Source: Tardiphaga sp. (GTDB lineage: Bacteria; Pseudomonadota; Alphaproteobacteria; Rhizobiales; Xanthobacteraceae). From it: 5,092 bases of DNA. Positions 1 to 5,092 of the stretch are shown here, one piece after another. The position numbers and the translations under genes were made by a program. Within the stretch, counting starts at the first letter, position 1. Each line of letters begins with the position of its first letter. Location of the stretch: the NCBI GenBank assembly GCA_028290765.1, contig JAQGJF010000657.1, positions 1-5,092 on the forward strand, read 5' to 3'. Below the pieces are notes generated by a model. It was not told the origin of the DNA, did not search any database, and saw only the letters and a list, made by a program, of their open reading frames with translations.

Positions 1-318
1 CGCGACCTGATGCGGTCCTATGGCGCCGATCACCGTCAGACCCTGACCAAACTTTATCTGCCGGCGGCGCTGCCGTTCATCTTCAACGCCCTGAAGATCA
101 ATGCGACTTTGGCGCTGATCGGCGCCATCGTGGCGGAATTCTTCGGCACCCCGACTTTAGGCATTGGTTTTCGCATCTCGACCGAAGCCGGCCGCATGGC
201 GATCGACATGGTGTGGGCCGAGATCGCGCTCGCCGCGATCGCGGGAATGGCTTTCTACGGACTTGTCGCGCTCGCCGAGCGCGCGACCACTTTCTGGCAT
301 CCGTCCTATCGAACCTAG
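1..318 (+). CDS. ABC transporter inner-membrane permease, C-terminal part (5' end outside window)
   Basis: This is the last 105 residues of a BPD-type (SsuC/ThiX-like) ABC permease, open from base 1 and ending in TAG at 316-318. Seen directly: the cytoplasmic EAA-loop signature that docks on the ATPase, with YGADH at residues 7-11 and LPAALP at 20-25; a hydrophobic segment at about 33-48 (INATLALIGAIVAEFF); the loop GTPTLGIGFRI at 49-59; and a last membrane segment at about 71-91 before a short polar tail ending in SYRT. This layout is standard for nitrate/sulfonate/taurine/thiamine-precursor permeases. The downstream gene encodes the matching binding protein after only 31 bases, so the two are almost certainly one operon. 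The substrate cannot be read from this fragment; the binding protein points to the vitamin or vitamin-precursor class. No start codon is visible, because the frame is still open at the left edge. Confidence 0.93.
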   Translation, partial: RDLMRSYGADHRQTLTKLYLPAALPFIFNALKINATLALIGAIVAEFFGTPTLGIGFRISTEAGRMAIDMVWAEIALAAIAGMAFYGLVALAERATTFWHPSYRT

Positions 319-337
319 TTCGGCGGGTTCTCAAAGC

Positions 338-343
338 TTGGAG
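338..343 (+). promoter_or_regulatory. Ribosome binding site of the substrate-binding protein gene
   Basis: TTGGAG lies six bases before the ATG at 350. This fixes the start there rather than at in-frame ATG codons further upstream, such as 164, which would run back through the permease gene. Confidence 0.75.
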
Positions 344-349
344 TTTCGC

Positions 350-1336
350 ATGAAAAAGATACTGGCATTCGCAGCGACCGCGACGATGGGGCTGTCGCTG
401 GCCTCGGCGCAGGCGGCGGACAAGGTGACGATCCAGCTGAAATGGGTCGCGCAGGCCCAGTTCGCCGGCTACTTCGTCGCCAAGGAGAAGGGTTTTTACA
501 AGGACGCGGGCCTCGACGTCACCATCAAGGCGGGCGGCCCGGACGTGGCGCCGCCCCAGGTGATCGCCGGCGGCGGTGCCGATGTGGTGGTGGACTGGAT
601 GCCGTCGGTGCTGGCGTCGCGCGAAAAGGGCGTGCCGCTGGTCAACATCTCGCAGACCTACAAGAAGTCCGGACTGATGCTGACCTGCCGCGCCGAAACC
701 GGCATCAAGAAGCCGGCCGATCTCAAGGGCAAGACCGTGGGTGTCTGGTATGGCGGCAACGAATATCCGTTCCTGTCGTGGATGTCGAAGCTCGGGCTGA
801 AGACCGACGGTTCGCCGGCCGGCGTCAAGGTGATCAAGCAGGGTTTTAACGTCGACCCGCTGCTGCAGAAGCAGGCCGATTGCGTCTCGACCATGACCTA
901 CAACGAATACTGGCAGGTCATCGACGGCGGCTACAAGCCGACCCAGCTCGTCGTGTTCAAATACGAGGACGAAGGCGTCGCGACGCTGGAGGACGGCCTC
1001 TACGTGCTGGAGAAGAACCTCAAGGATCCGGCCTTCGTCGCCAAGATGGCGAAATTCGTCAAGGCCTCGATGAAGGGCTGGGACTACGCCAAGGCGCATC
1101 CGGATGAGGCGGTGAAGATCATCCTCGCCGGCGACTCCACCGGCGCCAAGACCGAGAAGGACCAGAAGCGGATGATGACCGAAGTCGGCAAGCTGCTCGG
1201 CGGCGCCGACGGCAAGCTCGATCCGAAGGACTACGAGCGCACCGTGGCGACGCTGATGGCCGGCGGCTCCGATCCGGTCATCACCAAGAAGCCGGAAGGC
1301 GCGTGGAGCGCGGCGGTTACGGATGCGATGAAGTAG
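350..1336 (+). CDS. ABC transporter substrate-binding protein, NMT1/THI5-like family
   Basis: Periplasmic binding protein of 328 residues, a normal length for the family. It captures the ligand and delivers it to the permease encoded just upstream. A Sec signal peptide is clear: MKK, a hydrophobic core to about residue 19, and cleavage probably after AQA (22). The mature part opens with QLKWVAQAQFAGYFVAKEKG (29-48), the hallmark start of NMT1/THI5-like proteins such as ThiY (pyrimidine precursor) and RibY (riboflavin). Other family-like blocks are PQVIAGGGADVVVDWMPS (69-86), GVWYGGNEYPFLSW (131-144) and MTYNEYW (182-188). Cys113 and Cys178 are the only cysteines. The QLKW..QAQFAGY and GNEYPFLSW blocks resemble, from memory, riboflavin-type binders somewhat more than ThiY, but I do not claim the ligand. 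No riboswitch is visible in the 31-base gap, so any control would sit upstream of the operon. The family call is firm and the substrate is open. Confidence 0.93.
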   Translation: MKKILAFAATATMGLSLASAQAADKVTIQLKWVAQAQFAGYFVAKEKGFYKDAGLDVTIKAGGPDVAPPQVIAGGGADVVVDWMPSVLASREKGVPLVNISQTYKKSGLMLTCRAETGIKKPADLKGKTVGVWYGGNEYPFLSWMSKLGLKTDGSPAGVKVIKQGFNVDPLLQKQADCVSTMTYNEYWQVIDGGYKPTQLVVFKYEDEGVATLEDGLYVLEKNLKDPAFVAKMAKFVKASMKGWDYAKAHPDEAVKIILAGDSTGAKTEKDQKRMMTEVGKLLGGADGKLDPKDYERTVATLMAGGSDPVITKKPEGAWSAAVTDAMK

Positions 1337-1378
1337 GGTTTGCGGAAGGCTGCTACGGCTGCTGCATCAGAGTTCGTC

Positions 1379-1401
1379 ATGCCCGGGCTTTTCCCGGGCA
1401 T
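1379..1401. terminator. Possible factor-independent stop hairpin after the binding-protein gene
   Basis: A perfect 9-base inverted repeat with a 5-base CTTTT loop begins 43 bases after the binding-protein stop codon. There is no following T-run, so it is not a canonical intrinsic terminator. It may still end or stabilise the transcript, and being palindromic it could act on both convergent units. Confidence 0.3.
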
Positions 1402-1467
1402 CCACGTCTTACTTGCTTAGCTTGCGGCCAAGACGTGGATGGCCGGGCATAGGCGAGCGGAAGCGAC

Positions 1468-1484
1468 GCCGTCCTTCGGACGGC
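1468..1484. terminator. Possible terminator or mRNA-stabilising hairpin with a TTCG-type loop
   Basis: GCCGTC is joined to GACGGC through CTTCGG, giving a perfect stem closed by the very stable C(UUCG)G tetraloop. It is the tip of the third arm of the palindromic repeat between the convergent genes. No T-run follows on either strand, so termination is only a possibility. Confidence 0.3.
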
Positions 1485-1581
1485 TATGCCCGGCCACGAC
1501 GCGCGGAGAGGGTGTTGTTAACTTCACAGCATCGCAGCTCACCAAAGCATATCGCGGCGCTCATCGTCGCCATGTTGGCCG

Positions 1582-1601
1582 TTCGCTGAAGGTTCAGCGA
1601 A
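1582..1601. repeat. Perfect inverted repeat over the stop codon of the peptidase gene
   Basis: TTCGCTGAA (1582-1590) and TTCAGCGAA (1593-1601) are exact reverse complements separated by two bases. The second arm contains the minus-strand TGA stop (1594-1596). As RNA it would form a stem of about 8 base pairs with a small loop at the end of the message. There is no T-run, so it is called a hairpin and not a terminator. Confidence 0.6.
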
Positions 1602-1749
1602 GCAACGGCGGTAGCCCACTCCAGCCGAACGGAATGTAGTCGTTTGGGGGTGCAGCCGCCGGCGCCGCTGCCTGGCCGGGCTGCCCGCCCGAAATGGCTT
1701 GGTCGAATTGATTGCCGAAACCACCGGTGCCGTCGCCAGGAGCGATCAT

Positions 1750-1878
1750 GGAACGGCGACCATAAACTTGGCTGAGCAGATTCTGCATCTTCGCCGGGTC
1801 GTTGATGGCGGCGCCGATGTCCGCCTCGGGCACACCTTTCATCCGCAGCACATGCGTGGTCAGGTTTTGGACCGTCAG
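1750..1878 (-). other. C-terminal conserved-looking helical module of the peptidase protein
   Basis: After the low-complexity tail, about 43 residues regain ordinary composition: LTVQNLTTHVLRMKGVPEAD, then IGAAINDPAKMQNLLSQVYG. Two amphipathic helices are likely, with the pattern GVPxADI..AI.DP..M..LL in the middle. It is followed by another Gly/Pro/Ala stretch and the hydrophobic end PFGWSGLPPLLR. I do not recognise the module as a named domain. Its position at the far end of a disordered tail suggests a docking or targeting segment (inference). Confidence 0.45.
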
Positions 1879-2871
1879 CGCCGGCTGTGGTGCACCGTTT
1901 CCCAAAGGCAACGGTTGGTCGCCTGCCATGCCGTCAATGGCGTTGGGCGCCGGGAACGTATTTTCGGTCGGCGGTTGCATCTGCGCCCAGTTCGGCAGGT
2001 TTTGGCGCGGCCCGTCGCCGGCCTCTTGCCCATCCTGATGCCATGGCGCCGCTGCATCCGCTTGCGGCATCTGCAGTGGTGCGACCGGCGAACTCGGCCA
2101 CGACGCGGGCGTCTGCGGCGGGCGCGGACGAGGCAGCGGCACGCCGGACGCGGCAGGATCGAAAGTCCCTGTCTGGCTAGCTCCGTTGAGGTAGCCGATA
2201 GGTGCCGCGCCACTCTCCGGAAACGCACCGGGCATATCATAGCTGGGCGCGGCAGCGGGCTGCATTCGCGCCGGCTGCACGCTTATATATTGTTGGGCCG
2301 TCGCCCACATACCGCCGATGTCATTGCCGCCGGTCCGATCTGCCGCATTACCATTGGTGGGCTGCAAGGACGCGCCGGGCGGCGCGTTGCCGAGGTCGTT
2401 GCCGAATTGACCTGGAGTCGAAACGATCGGGATAGAAGAACCTCCAGGATTGCCATCTCGGGGCGCCAAGATATCCATCGGGGAATTGTCAGCACCCGGC
2501 AGCGTGAACGGGCCGAATTGCCGAGGTGAAGATGGCGGGTTGAAGTACAGCTGTCCCGTTGCACCAGTCGACCCCGGCACGATTTTGCCGACCGGCGTCG
2601 GGGGAGCTCGCAGGCCACGCCGTCTGAGCTCCAGTGGCGGACCGATGCTTGACGGCGGCTGCGGAGCTGGCTGCCGCGGGCTGAATTGGCTCGGCGGCAA
2701 CGTGGGTGGCTGTGTATTCGGAGCGGCTGGTTCAGGGTTGCCGGGCGGCGCATCTGGGGAAGGCGGCGCGAGGACCGGATCATGTTCTGAGTCCGGATTT
2801 GCCCTGGCCGCGTGGCGCGGCGGCACGGAATACGGTTCAAGCTCGGGCAGTGGAAGAATTGGCTGGCCCGG
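1879..2871 (-). other. Proline-rich, low-complexity tail of the peptidase protein
   Basis: About 330 residues rich in Pro, Gln, Ala, Gly, Asn and Ser and with no cysteine. In the 73 residues directly after the catalytic domain (starting PGQPILPLPELEP) 26 are proline. The segment is almost certainly disordered. It stays free of stop codons in this frame throughout, so the part downstream of the frameshift has not decayed. M23 domains are often joined to linkers, but a C-terminal tail this long is unusual. Confidence 0.7.
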
Positions 2872-3350
2872 ATAGTGGTATTCGTAGAGATGCCTGAGCG
2901 GATTTAGCGGTGTCGGGTCGCTGCCTTTGTACACTTGAATGTGCGCATGCGAAGCGCCGGGTGGTTTTCCCACACCGTCAACGCCGACTCCACCCTGCAC
3001 ACCAATCGACTGGCCTGGCTTAACTGGATCACCCGGCTTCACATTCTGTGCTTGCGTGTGCAATATTTCGATGTCGTAGCCGGTTGGTTGCTTGGTAACC
3101 GGATCGACTCGTGGATGACGATCGTACCAAGGCCGCCTCTAACGACAGTGCCGATTTTCCCGTAAACAGGCGATGCAACGGACCCCGGCACGTCCTTGCC
3201 ACGATTGATGTCGAAGCCTCCGTGAGGATTTGTCCCTTTGTTTCGGGCATGGCCAAACGCGCTCGTAGGCCCGGCCTGGCGCCCGTCTTCTGTGGGCTCA
3301 ATCAGATCGATCAGTCTTTGGATAATCGGATGTATTGCTTTGGAAGCCAT

Positions 3351-3453
3351 TTTTTGCCTTTACCTGTTAACCGGCGTCCGATGGGGTGCATCTCTCGATT
3401 TTCCATGAACAGTTGGGCGCATGGATCCTGCAAACAGCGTCGACATTGCAAAA
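3351..3453 (-). other. Short gap between the cysteine-rich protein gene and the peptidase gene
   Basis: 103 bases with no recognisable gene, terminator or strong promoter. Both neighbours are read on the minus strand, so co-transcription is likely. A 20-codon ATG-to-TAA frame lies here but has no supporting evidence. Confidence 0.4.
3357..3361 (-). promoter_or_regulatory. Ribosome binding site of the M23 peptidase gene
   Basis: On the minus strand AAAGG stands six bases before the ATG at 3350-3348. It supports a start with no signal peptide; no in-frame upstream extension looks better. Confidence 0.55.
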
Positions 3454-4200
3454 TCAATCGCCGCATGGCGGACGCTTGACCCTGAAACGAGCCCGGAATG
3501 CTACTTCGAGCTTGGTCTCCATTGCTTCGACTTGCGTGCTGACAAAATTTCCTGTTTTCACGTACCGGGTAGAACAACTGGTCCACCCGAAATCCAGGAC
3601 ATCCCGCCTGATCCGATCCGTCGCGTCCGGCGCGCCCTCGGCGGCGAAGTGCTCGGCTTTGCAAGCGTCTTCCGTATGGAAAAGTTTGCAGTGGGAGTTT
3701 ACGACCTCGCGCCAGACTTCCTTCAGATCGGCTGTTCCATCGAGCCCATCCACGAACCGCGAACAGTAGGGAGCTGAGGGCGTATATTGGCGCAGCGCGG
3801 TAACGTCGCCGAGCATGCCGCGAAGCTGTGCCGTTTCGAAGTCGCACCAATCCTTCAATTGATCGATCTTCAGACGTCGATGTTCCTCGATCCCGGGCAG
3901 ATCGATGAGCGGGAGGGACGACAATTGCTCGACTTTGCGCGCACACAGGTTCCTGTAGGCCTCGACGCCTGGCGCGCCCAGTCGAACATAGCCGTCGGAA
4001 ATCGGAAAATCGAAAAATTTTCCCGTGAAGACCACATCGATCGTATTGCGCAGCCTAGTTTCATCATGTTTTTTCGGATCGAACTTTATCGTGCTGCTGC
4101 ATTGCATTCCGTCAGCCCACTCGATCGTCTTCTGCGCAGCGTGGGACTGCTGGCAACCCAGCAGTACAAAGGTTGCCAGCGCGGCCACGATCCGTTTCAT
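3454..4200 (-). CDS. Exported cysteine-rich protein, probable lipoprotein, unknown function
   Basis: 248 residues starting at the ATG at 4200-4198, chosen because GAAGGAG sits seven bases upstream and the N-terminus is a clean export signal (MKRIVAALATFVLLGCQQ). LLGC at 13-16 resembles a lipobox, making a lipid-anchored envelope protein likely; cleavage after SHA (21) by ordinary signal peptidase is the alternative. The mature part has eight further cysteines (34, 86, 119, 146, 171, 180, 209, 246), an even number that would suit four disulfides in the oxidising periplasm. The body is mixed and soluble-looking (for example GKFFDFPISDGYVRLGAPGV at 60-79 and IEEHRRLKIDQLKDWCDFET at 104-123) with no further membrane segment. 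I recognise no catalytic motif or named family. It is the first gene of a probable two-gene unit with the M23 peptidase 103 bases downstream, so a role at the cell wall or as partner of that enzyme is a reasonable guess only. Confidence 0.8.
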   Translation of the reverse strand: MKRIVAALATFVLLGCQQSHAAQKTIEWADGMQCSSTIKFDPKKHDETRLRNTIDVVFTGKFFDFPISDGYVRLGAPGVEAYRNLCARKVEQLSSLPLIDLPGIEEHRRLKIDQLKDWCDFETAQLRGMLGDVTALRQYTPSAPYCSRFVDGLDGTADLKEVWREVVNSHCKLFHTEDACKAEHFAAEGAPDATDRIRRDVLDFGWTSCSTRYVKTGNFVSTQVEAMETKLEVAFRARFRVKRPPCGD

Positions 4201-4207
4201 TGTTTCG

Positions 4208-4214
4208 CTCCTTC
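4208..4214 (-). promoter_or_regulatory. Ribosome binding site of the cysteine-rich protein gene
   Basis: GAAGGAG on the minus strand with seven bases to the ATG at 4200. It decides this start over the in-frame ATG codons at 4284 and 4266, which would put 28 or 22 charged residues in front of the signal peptide. Confidence 0.8.
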
Positions 4215-4497
4215 GCCGAGGGATCTGATTGGTCCGATGATCCGCGCGCCGCAGTCCGTCACTCATTTTGCCGACTTTATCCATCTGGTAGTCCTCGGCG
4301 CGTTCACAAAAAAGACGTCGCTTGCAGGATCCGGGCGAAACAATTCACTTTGAACAAAACACCATGGGTGACTGGACCGGTCAATTGGATTCCGATTTTC
4401 TTTTCCCCAGCCCGACCGGACGGGCCATCGGCATTCCGGCTCAGCGAGCGAAGCCCGGATGAGTCTGCGAGTCGCGCGAAGGCGCGCCCATCGATGA
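4215..4497. other. Gene-free region upstream of the cysteine-rich protein gene
   Basis: It should hold the minus-strand promoter of the two-gene unit, but I see no -35/-10 pair that I would defend. It contains an 8-base palindrome GACCGGTC (4375-4382) and a T-rich stretch near 4396-4406. Reading frames that cross it on both strands lack a ribosome site and run into the repeats on the right, and I do not believe them. Confidence 0.45.
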
Positions 4498-4592
4498 ATT
4501 GCGAGGAGAAATTCAGAGCAACAAGCCGGATTGCATCCTCCTTCGCTCTTCGAGCTTCGGCGGACGTAGTCGTCGCAAGGGCTCCTCGCAAT
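4498..4592. repeat. Palindromic repeat with 11-base perfect ends (95 bases)
   Basis: ATTGCGAGGAG (4498-4508) and CTCCTCGCAAT (4582-4592) are exact reverse complements and bound a 95-base unit. The inside (GGATTGCATCCTCCTTCGCT and onward, 4528-4575) resembles a dispersed sequence I associate with Bradyrhizobium-type intergenic regions; in minus-strand translation it yields the familiar 'SLRGALAT' type of spurious peptide. It has no coding potential of its own. It looks like a small non-autonomous element or the remains of one. Confidence 0.6.
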
Positions 4593-4602
4593 GATGGAAC
4601 AT

Positions 4603-4707
4603 CGTAGGGTGGGCAAAGCGCAGCGTGCCCACCAAAGCGTTTCGGCACGGTAAGCTATTGGTGCTTGTGGTGGGCACGGCGCGAGAGAAATCTTTGCCCG
4701 TCCTACG
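4603..4707. repeat. MITE-like palindromic repeat with 16-base terminal inverted repeats (105 bases)
   Basis: CGTAGGGTGGGCAAAG (4603-4618) matches the reverse complement of CTTTGCCCGTCCTACG (4692-4707) at 14 of 16 positions. Just inside, CGTGCCCACCA (4624-4634) is perfectly complementary to TGGTGGGCACG (4668-4678). The unit could fold into one long stem with an internal loop. The 'GTAGGGTGGGCAAAG...TGCCCACC' form is, from memory, a common dispersed repeat in Bradyrhizobium and relatives. There is no reading frame for a transposase. Confidence 0.75.
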
Positions 4708-4715
4708 ACGTTACT

Positions 4716-4850
4716 GCTGCGTCAAAGTTCGTCATGCGCGTGCTAAAGCGCGAAGCGCGTCTTCGCGCACGTCCCGGGCATCCACGACTTAACAGCACCC
4801 CCGCAAGAAAGACGTGGGTGGCCGGGACAAGCCCGGCCATGACGTGTGGA
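4716..4850. repeat. Composite palindromic intergenic repeat, copy 2
   Basis: Same family and same orientation as the copy at 1361-1501: its blocks 4716-4737, 4773-4791 and 4809-4826 match with two, one and one differences. The first hairpin has been replaced by a different one (GCGCGAAG 4748-4755 with CTTCGCGC 4761-4768). The last is a perfect 8-base stem, TGGCCGGG (4819-4826) with CCCGGCCA (4832-4839). That last stem lies 16 bases past the stop codon of the hydrolase gene, so it could act as its transcript end, although no T-run follows. Confidence 0.8.
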
Positions 4851-4855
4851 GGCGC

Positions 4856-5092
4856 CTACGCCTTCAAAAATCCCTTGATCGCTTCCAGAAACAATTCCGG
4901 CGCCTGCAGCGGCGGCACGTGGGCGCAGCCTGGCAACAGCACCAGCCGCGCATCCGGCAGGCCGGCGACGAGTTCGTGCGACATAGGCGGCGGGGTGGCT
5001 TCGTCGTGTTCGCCGACCAGCACCAGCACCGGCATTTTCACCTGCGAAAGCTTTGGCCGAAGGTCGAGGCCGGCCAGCGCCTCGCAGGCTTC
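4856..5092 (-). CDS. Alpha/beta hydrolase, C-terminal part (5' end outside window)
   Basis: The last 78 residues of an alpha/beta-hydrolase-fold protein, open to the right window edge and ending in TAG at 4856-4858. Seen directly: a beta strand PVLVLVGEHDEATPP (21-35) whose Asp30 sits where the family has its catalytic acid, a helix over SHELVAGLPDARL, and GCAHVPPLQAPE (55-66) carrying His58, the catalytic histidine position. The nucleophile-elbow serine lies outside the window. The pattern GEHD.ATPP...A.LP.ARL...GCAH resembles the 3-oxoadipate enol-lactonase (PcaD)-like and related esterase branch, but substrate cannot be assigned from this end piece. The in-frame GTG at 5039-5041 is internal, because the upstream residues (LAGLDLRPKLSQ) continue the family pattern. 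Confidence 0.88.
   Translation of the reverse strand, partial: EACEALAGLDLRPKLSQVKMPVLVLVGEHDEATPPPMSHELVAGLPDARLVLLPGCAHVPPLQAPELFLEAIKGFLKA

Larger units (their letters stand above)
1361..1501. repeat. Composite palindromic intergenic repeat, copy 1
   Basis: It fills most of the gap between two convergent genes. Three nested or adjacent inverted repeats can be read: ATGCCCGGG (1379-1387) with CCCGGGCAT (1393-1401); CATCCACGTCTT (1399-1410) with AAGACGTGGATG (1430-1441); and TGGCCGGGCAT (1440-1450) with ATGCCCGGCCA (1486-1496). The last encloses GCCGTCC-TTC-GGACGGC (1468-1484). The first two stems share bases and so compete. Blocks 1361-1382, 1393-1411 and 1430-1447 recur at 4716-4737 (20 of 22 bases), 4773-4791 (18 of 19) and 4809-4826 (17 of 18), in the same orientation. 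It codes for nothing recognisable. It resembles dispersed palindromic units common in Bradyrhizobium-type genomes (recalled, not searched). Confidence 0.85.
1594..3350 (-). pseudogene. M23-family metallopeptidase with a long proline-rich tail, split by one frameshift
   Basis: The product is a zinc peptidase of the LytM/lysostaphin (M23) type, which cuts peptide cross-links in peptidoglycan. The N-terminal part runs in one frame from ATG at 3350 to a stop at 3039-3041. The rest runs in another frame, open from 3138 down to TGA at 1594-1596. Joined near 3110 they give about 585 residues. Catalytic residues are split between the two: the first zinc-ligand motif HGGFD (His43, Asp47) lies in the first frame; in the second lie the mid-domain His of ILHTQ (3058-3060) and the HAH motif of SHAHIQVY (2941-2949). 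Crossing over, the second frame continues sensibly upstream as RVDPVTKQPTGYDIEIL, so one base appears to be missing between about 3100 and 3125. A proline-rich tail of more than 400 residues follows. No signal peptide is visible at the N-terminus (MASKAIHPIIQRLIDLIEP). It lies downstream of, and probably co-transcribed with, the exported cysteine-rich protein. It may be a recent pseudogene or a sequencing error. Confidence 0.85.

Noticed and set aside
164..349. Upstream in-frame extension of the binding protein
   Set aside because: It overlaps the permease gene in another frame, has no family resemblance, and would bury the signal peptide; the ATG at 350 has a good ribosome site.
98..1099. 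Minus-strand open frame of 333 codons across the transport genes
   Set aside because: It is antisense to two clearly recognised genes; its composition (many Arg, His, Leu, Asp) is the usual shadow of GC3-biased coding on the other strand.
1379..1496. Strong rho-independent terminator between the convergent genes
   Set aside because: Stems are good, but none is followed by a T-run on either strand; kept only as low-confidence hairpins.
1699..2529. Plus-strand open frame of 276 codons opposite the peptidase tail
   Set aside because: It is the complement of the proline-rich coding region. The minus frame continues a recognisable M23 domain, while this one shows no family features.
3039..3138. 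Programmed -1 ribosomal frameshift in the peptidase gene
   Set aside because: The required direction is -1, but I find no X XXY YYZ slippery heptamer in the proper frame within the possible window, and no obvious stimulatory hairpin just after it. A missing base is simpler.
4201..4284. Earlier start (4284 or 4266) for the cysteine-rich protein
   Set aside because: It would add charged residues before an otherwise standard export signal; GAAGGAG at 4208-4214 supports the ATG at 4200.
3421..4353. Plus-strand open frames opposite the cysteine-rich protein gene (3421-3777, 3787-4353 and others)
   Set aside because: The minus-strand gene has a signal peptide and ribosome site; these have neither and are broken into pieces in different frames.
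4173..4648. Three overlapping open frames of 117-144 codons on both strands
   Set aside because: They run through the palindromic repeats at 4498-4648, lack ribosome sites and give repeat-derived peptides such as SLRGALAT.
4716..4850. CRISPR array or tRNA-like structure in the repeat region
   Set aside because: The repeats are self-complementary, differ from one another and have no regular spacers; no cloverleaf or conserved tRNA loop is visible.

Overview
The window reads as chromosomal DNA from a GC-rich alphaproteobacterium, most likely of the Bradyrhizobium/Rhodopseudomonas (Nitrobacteraceae) group. The grounds are the strong GC3 bias of the transport genes and the palindromic intergenic repeats ('CATCCACGTCTT...AAGACGTGG' and 'CGTAGGGTGGGCAAAG...' types), which from memory are typical of that group. 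No database was searched.

Layout: (1) 1-1336, plus strand: the 3' end of an ABC-transporter permease gene, then a complete gene for its periplasmic NMT1/THI5-like substrate-binding protein (vitamin or vitamin-precursor uptake class). (2) 1337-1593: a convergent gap holding a composite palindromic repeat rich in hairpins. (3) 1594-4200, minus strand: a two-gene cassette. The first gene (4200-3454) encodes a small exported, cysteine-rich probable lipoprotein of unknown function. The second (3350-1594) encodes an M23-family (LytM/lysostaphin-type) metallopeptidase with a very long proline-rich tail. This peptidase gene is split by a single frameshift near 3100-3125, although every catalytic residue of the family is still present across the two reading frames. 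(4) 4201-4855: 655 bases without a gene, whose right half is a run of three different palindromic repeats. The last is a second, same-orientation copy of the composite repeat at 1361-1501. (5) 4856-5092, minus strand: the C-terminal end of an alpha/beta hydrolase, cut by the window edge.

The permease and binding protein form one uptake system whose ATPase and upstream genes lie outside the window. The peptidase and the exported cysteine-rich protein look like one transcription unit acting at the cell envelope. The peptidase has no visible signal peptide while its partner is exported. That arrangement fits a cell-wall-degrading enzyme delivered by a non-Sec route with a periplasmic partner or guard, but it is inference only. 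The most notable points are the frameshifted yet catalytically complete peptidase, its unusual architecture and unassigned partner, and the fact that this cassette lies between direct copies of the same dispersed repeat.
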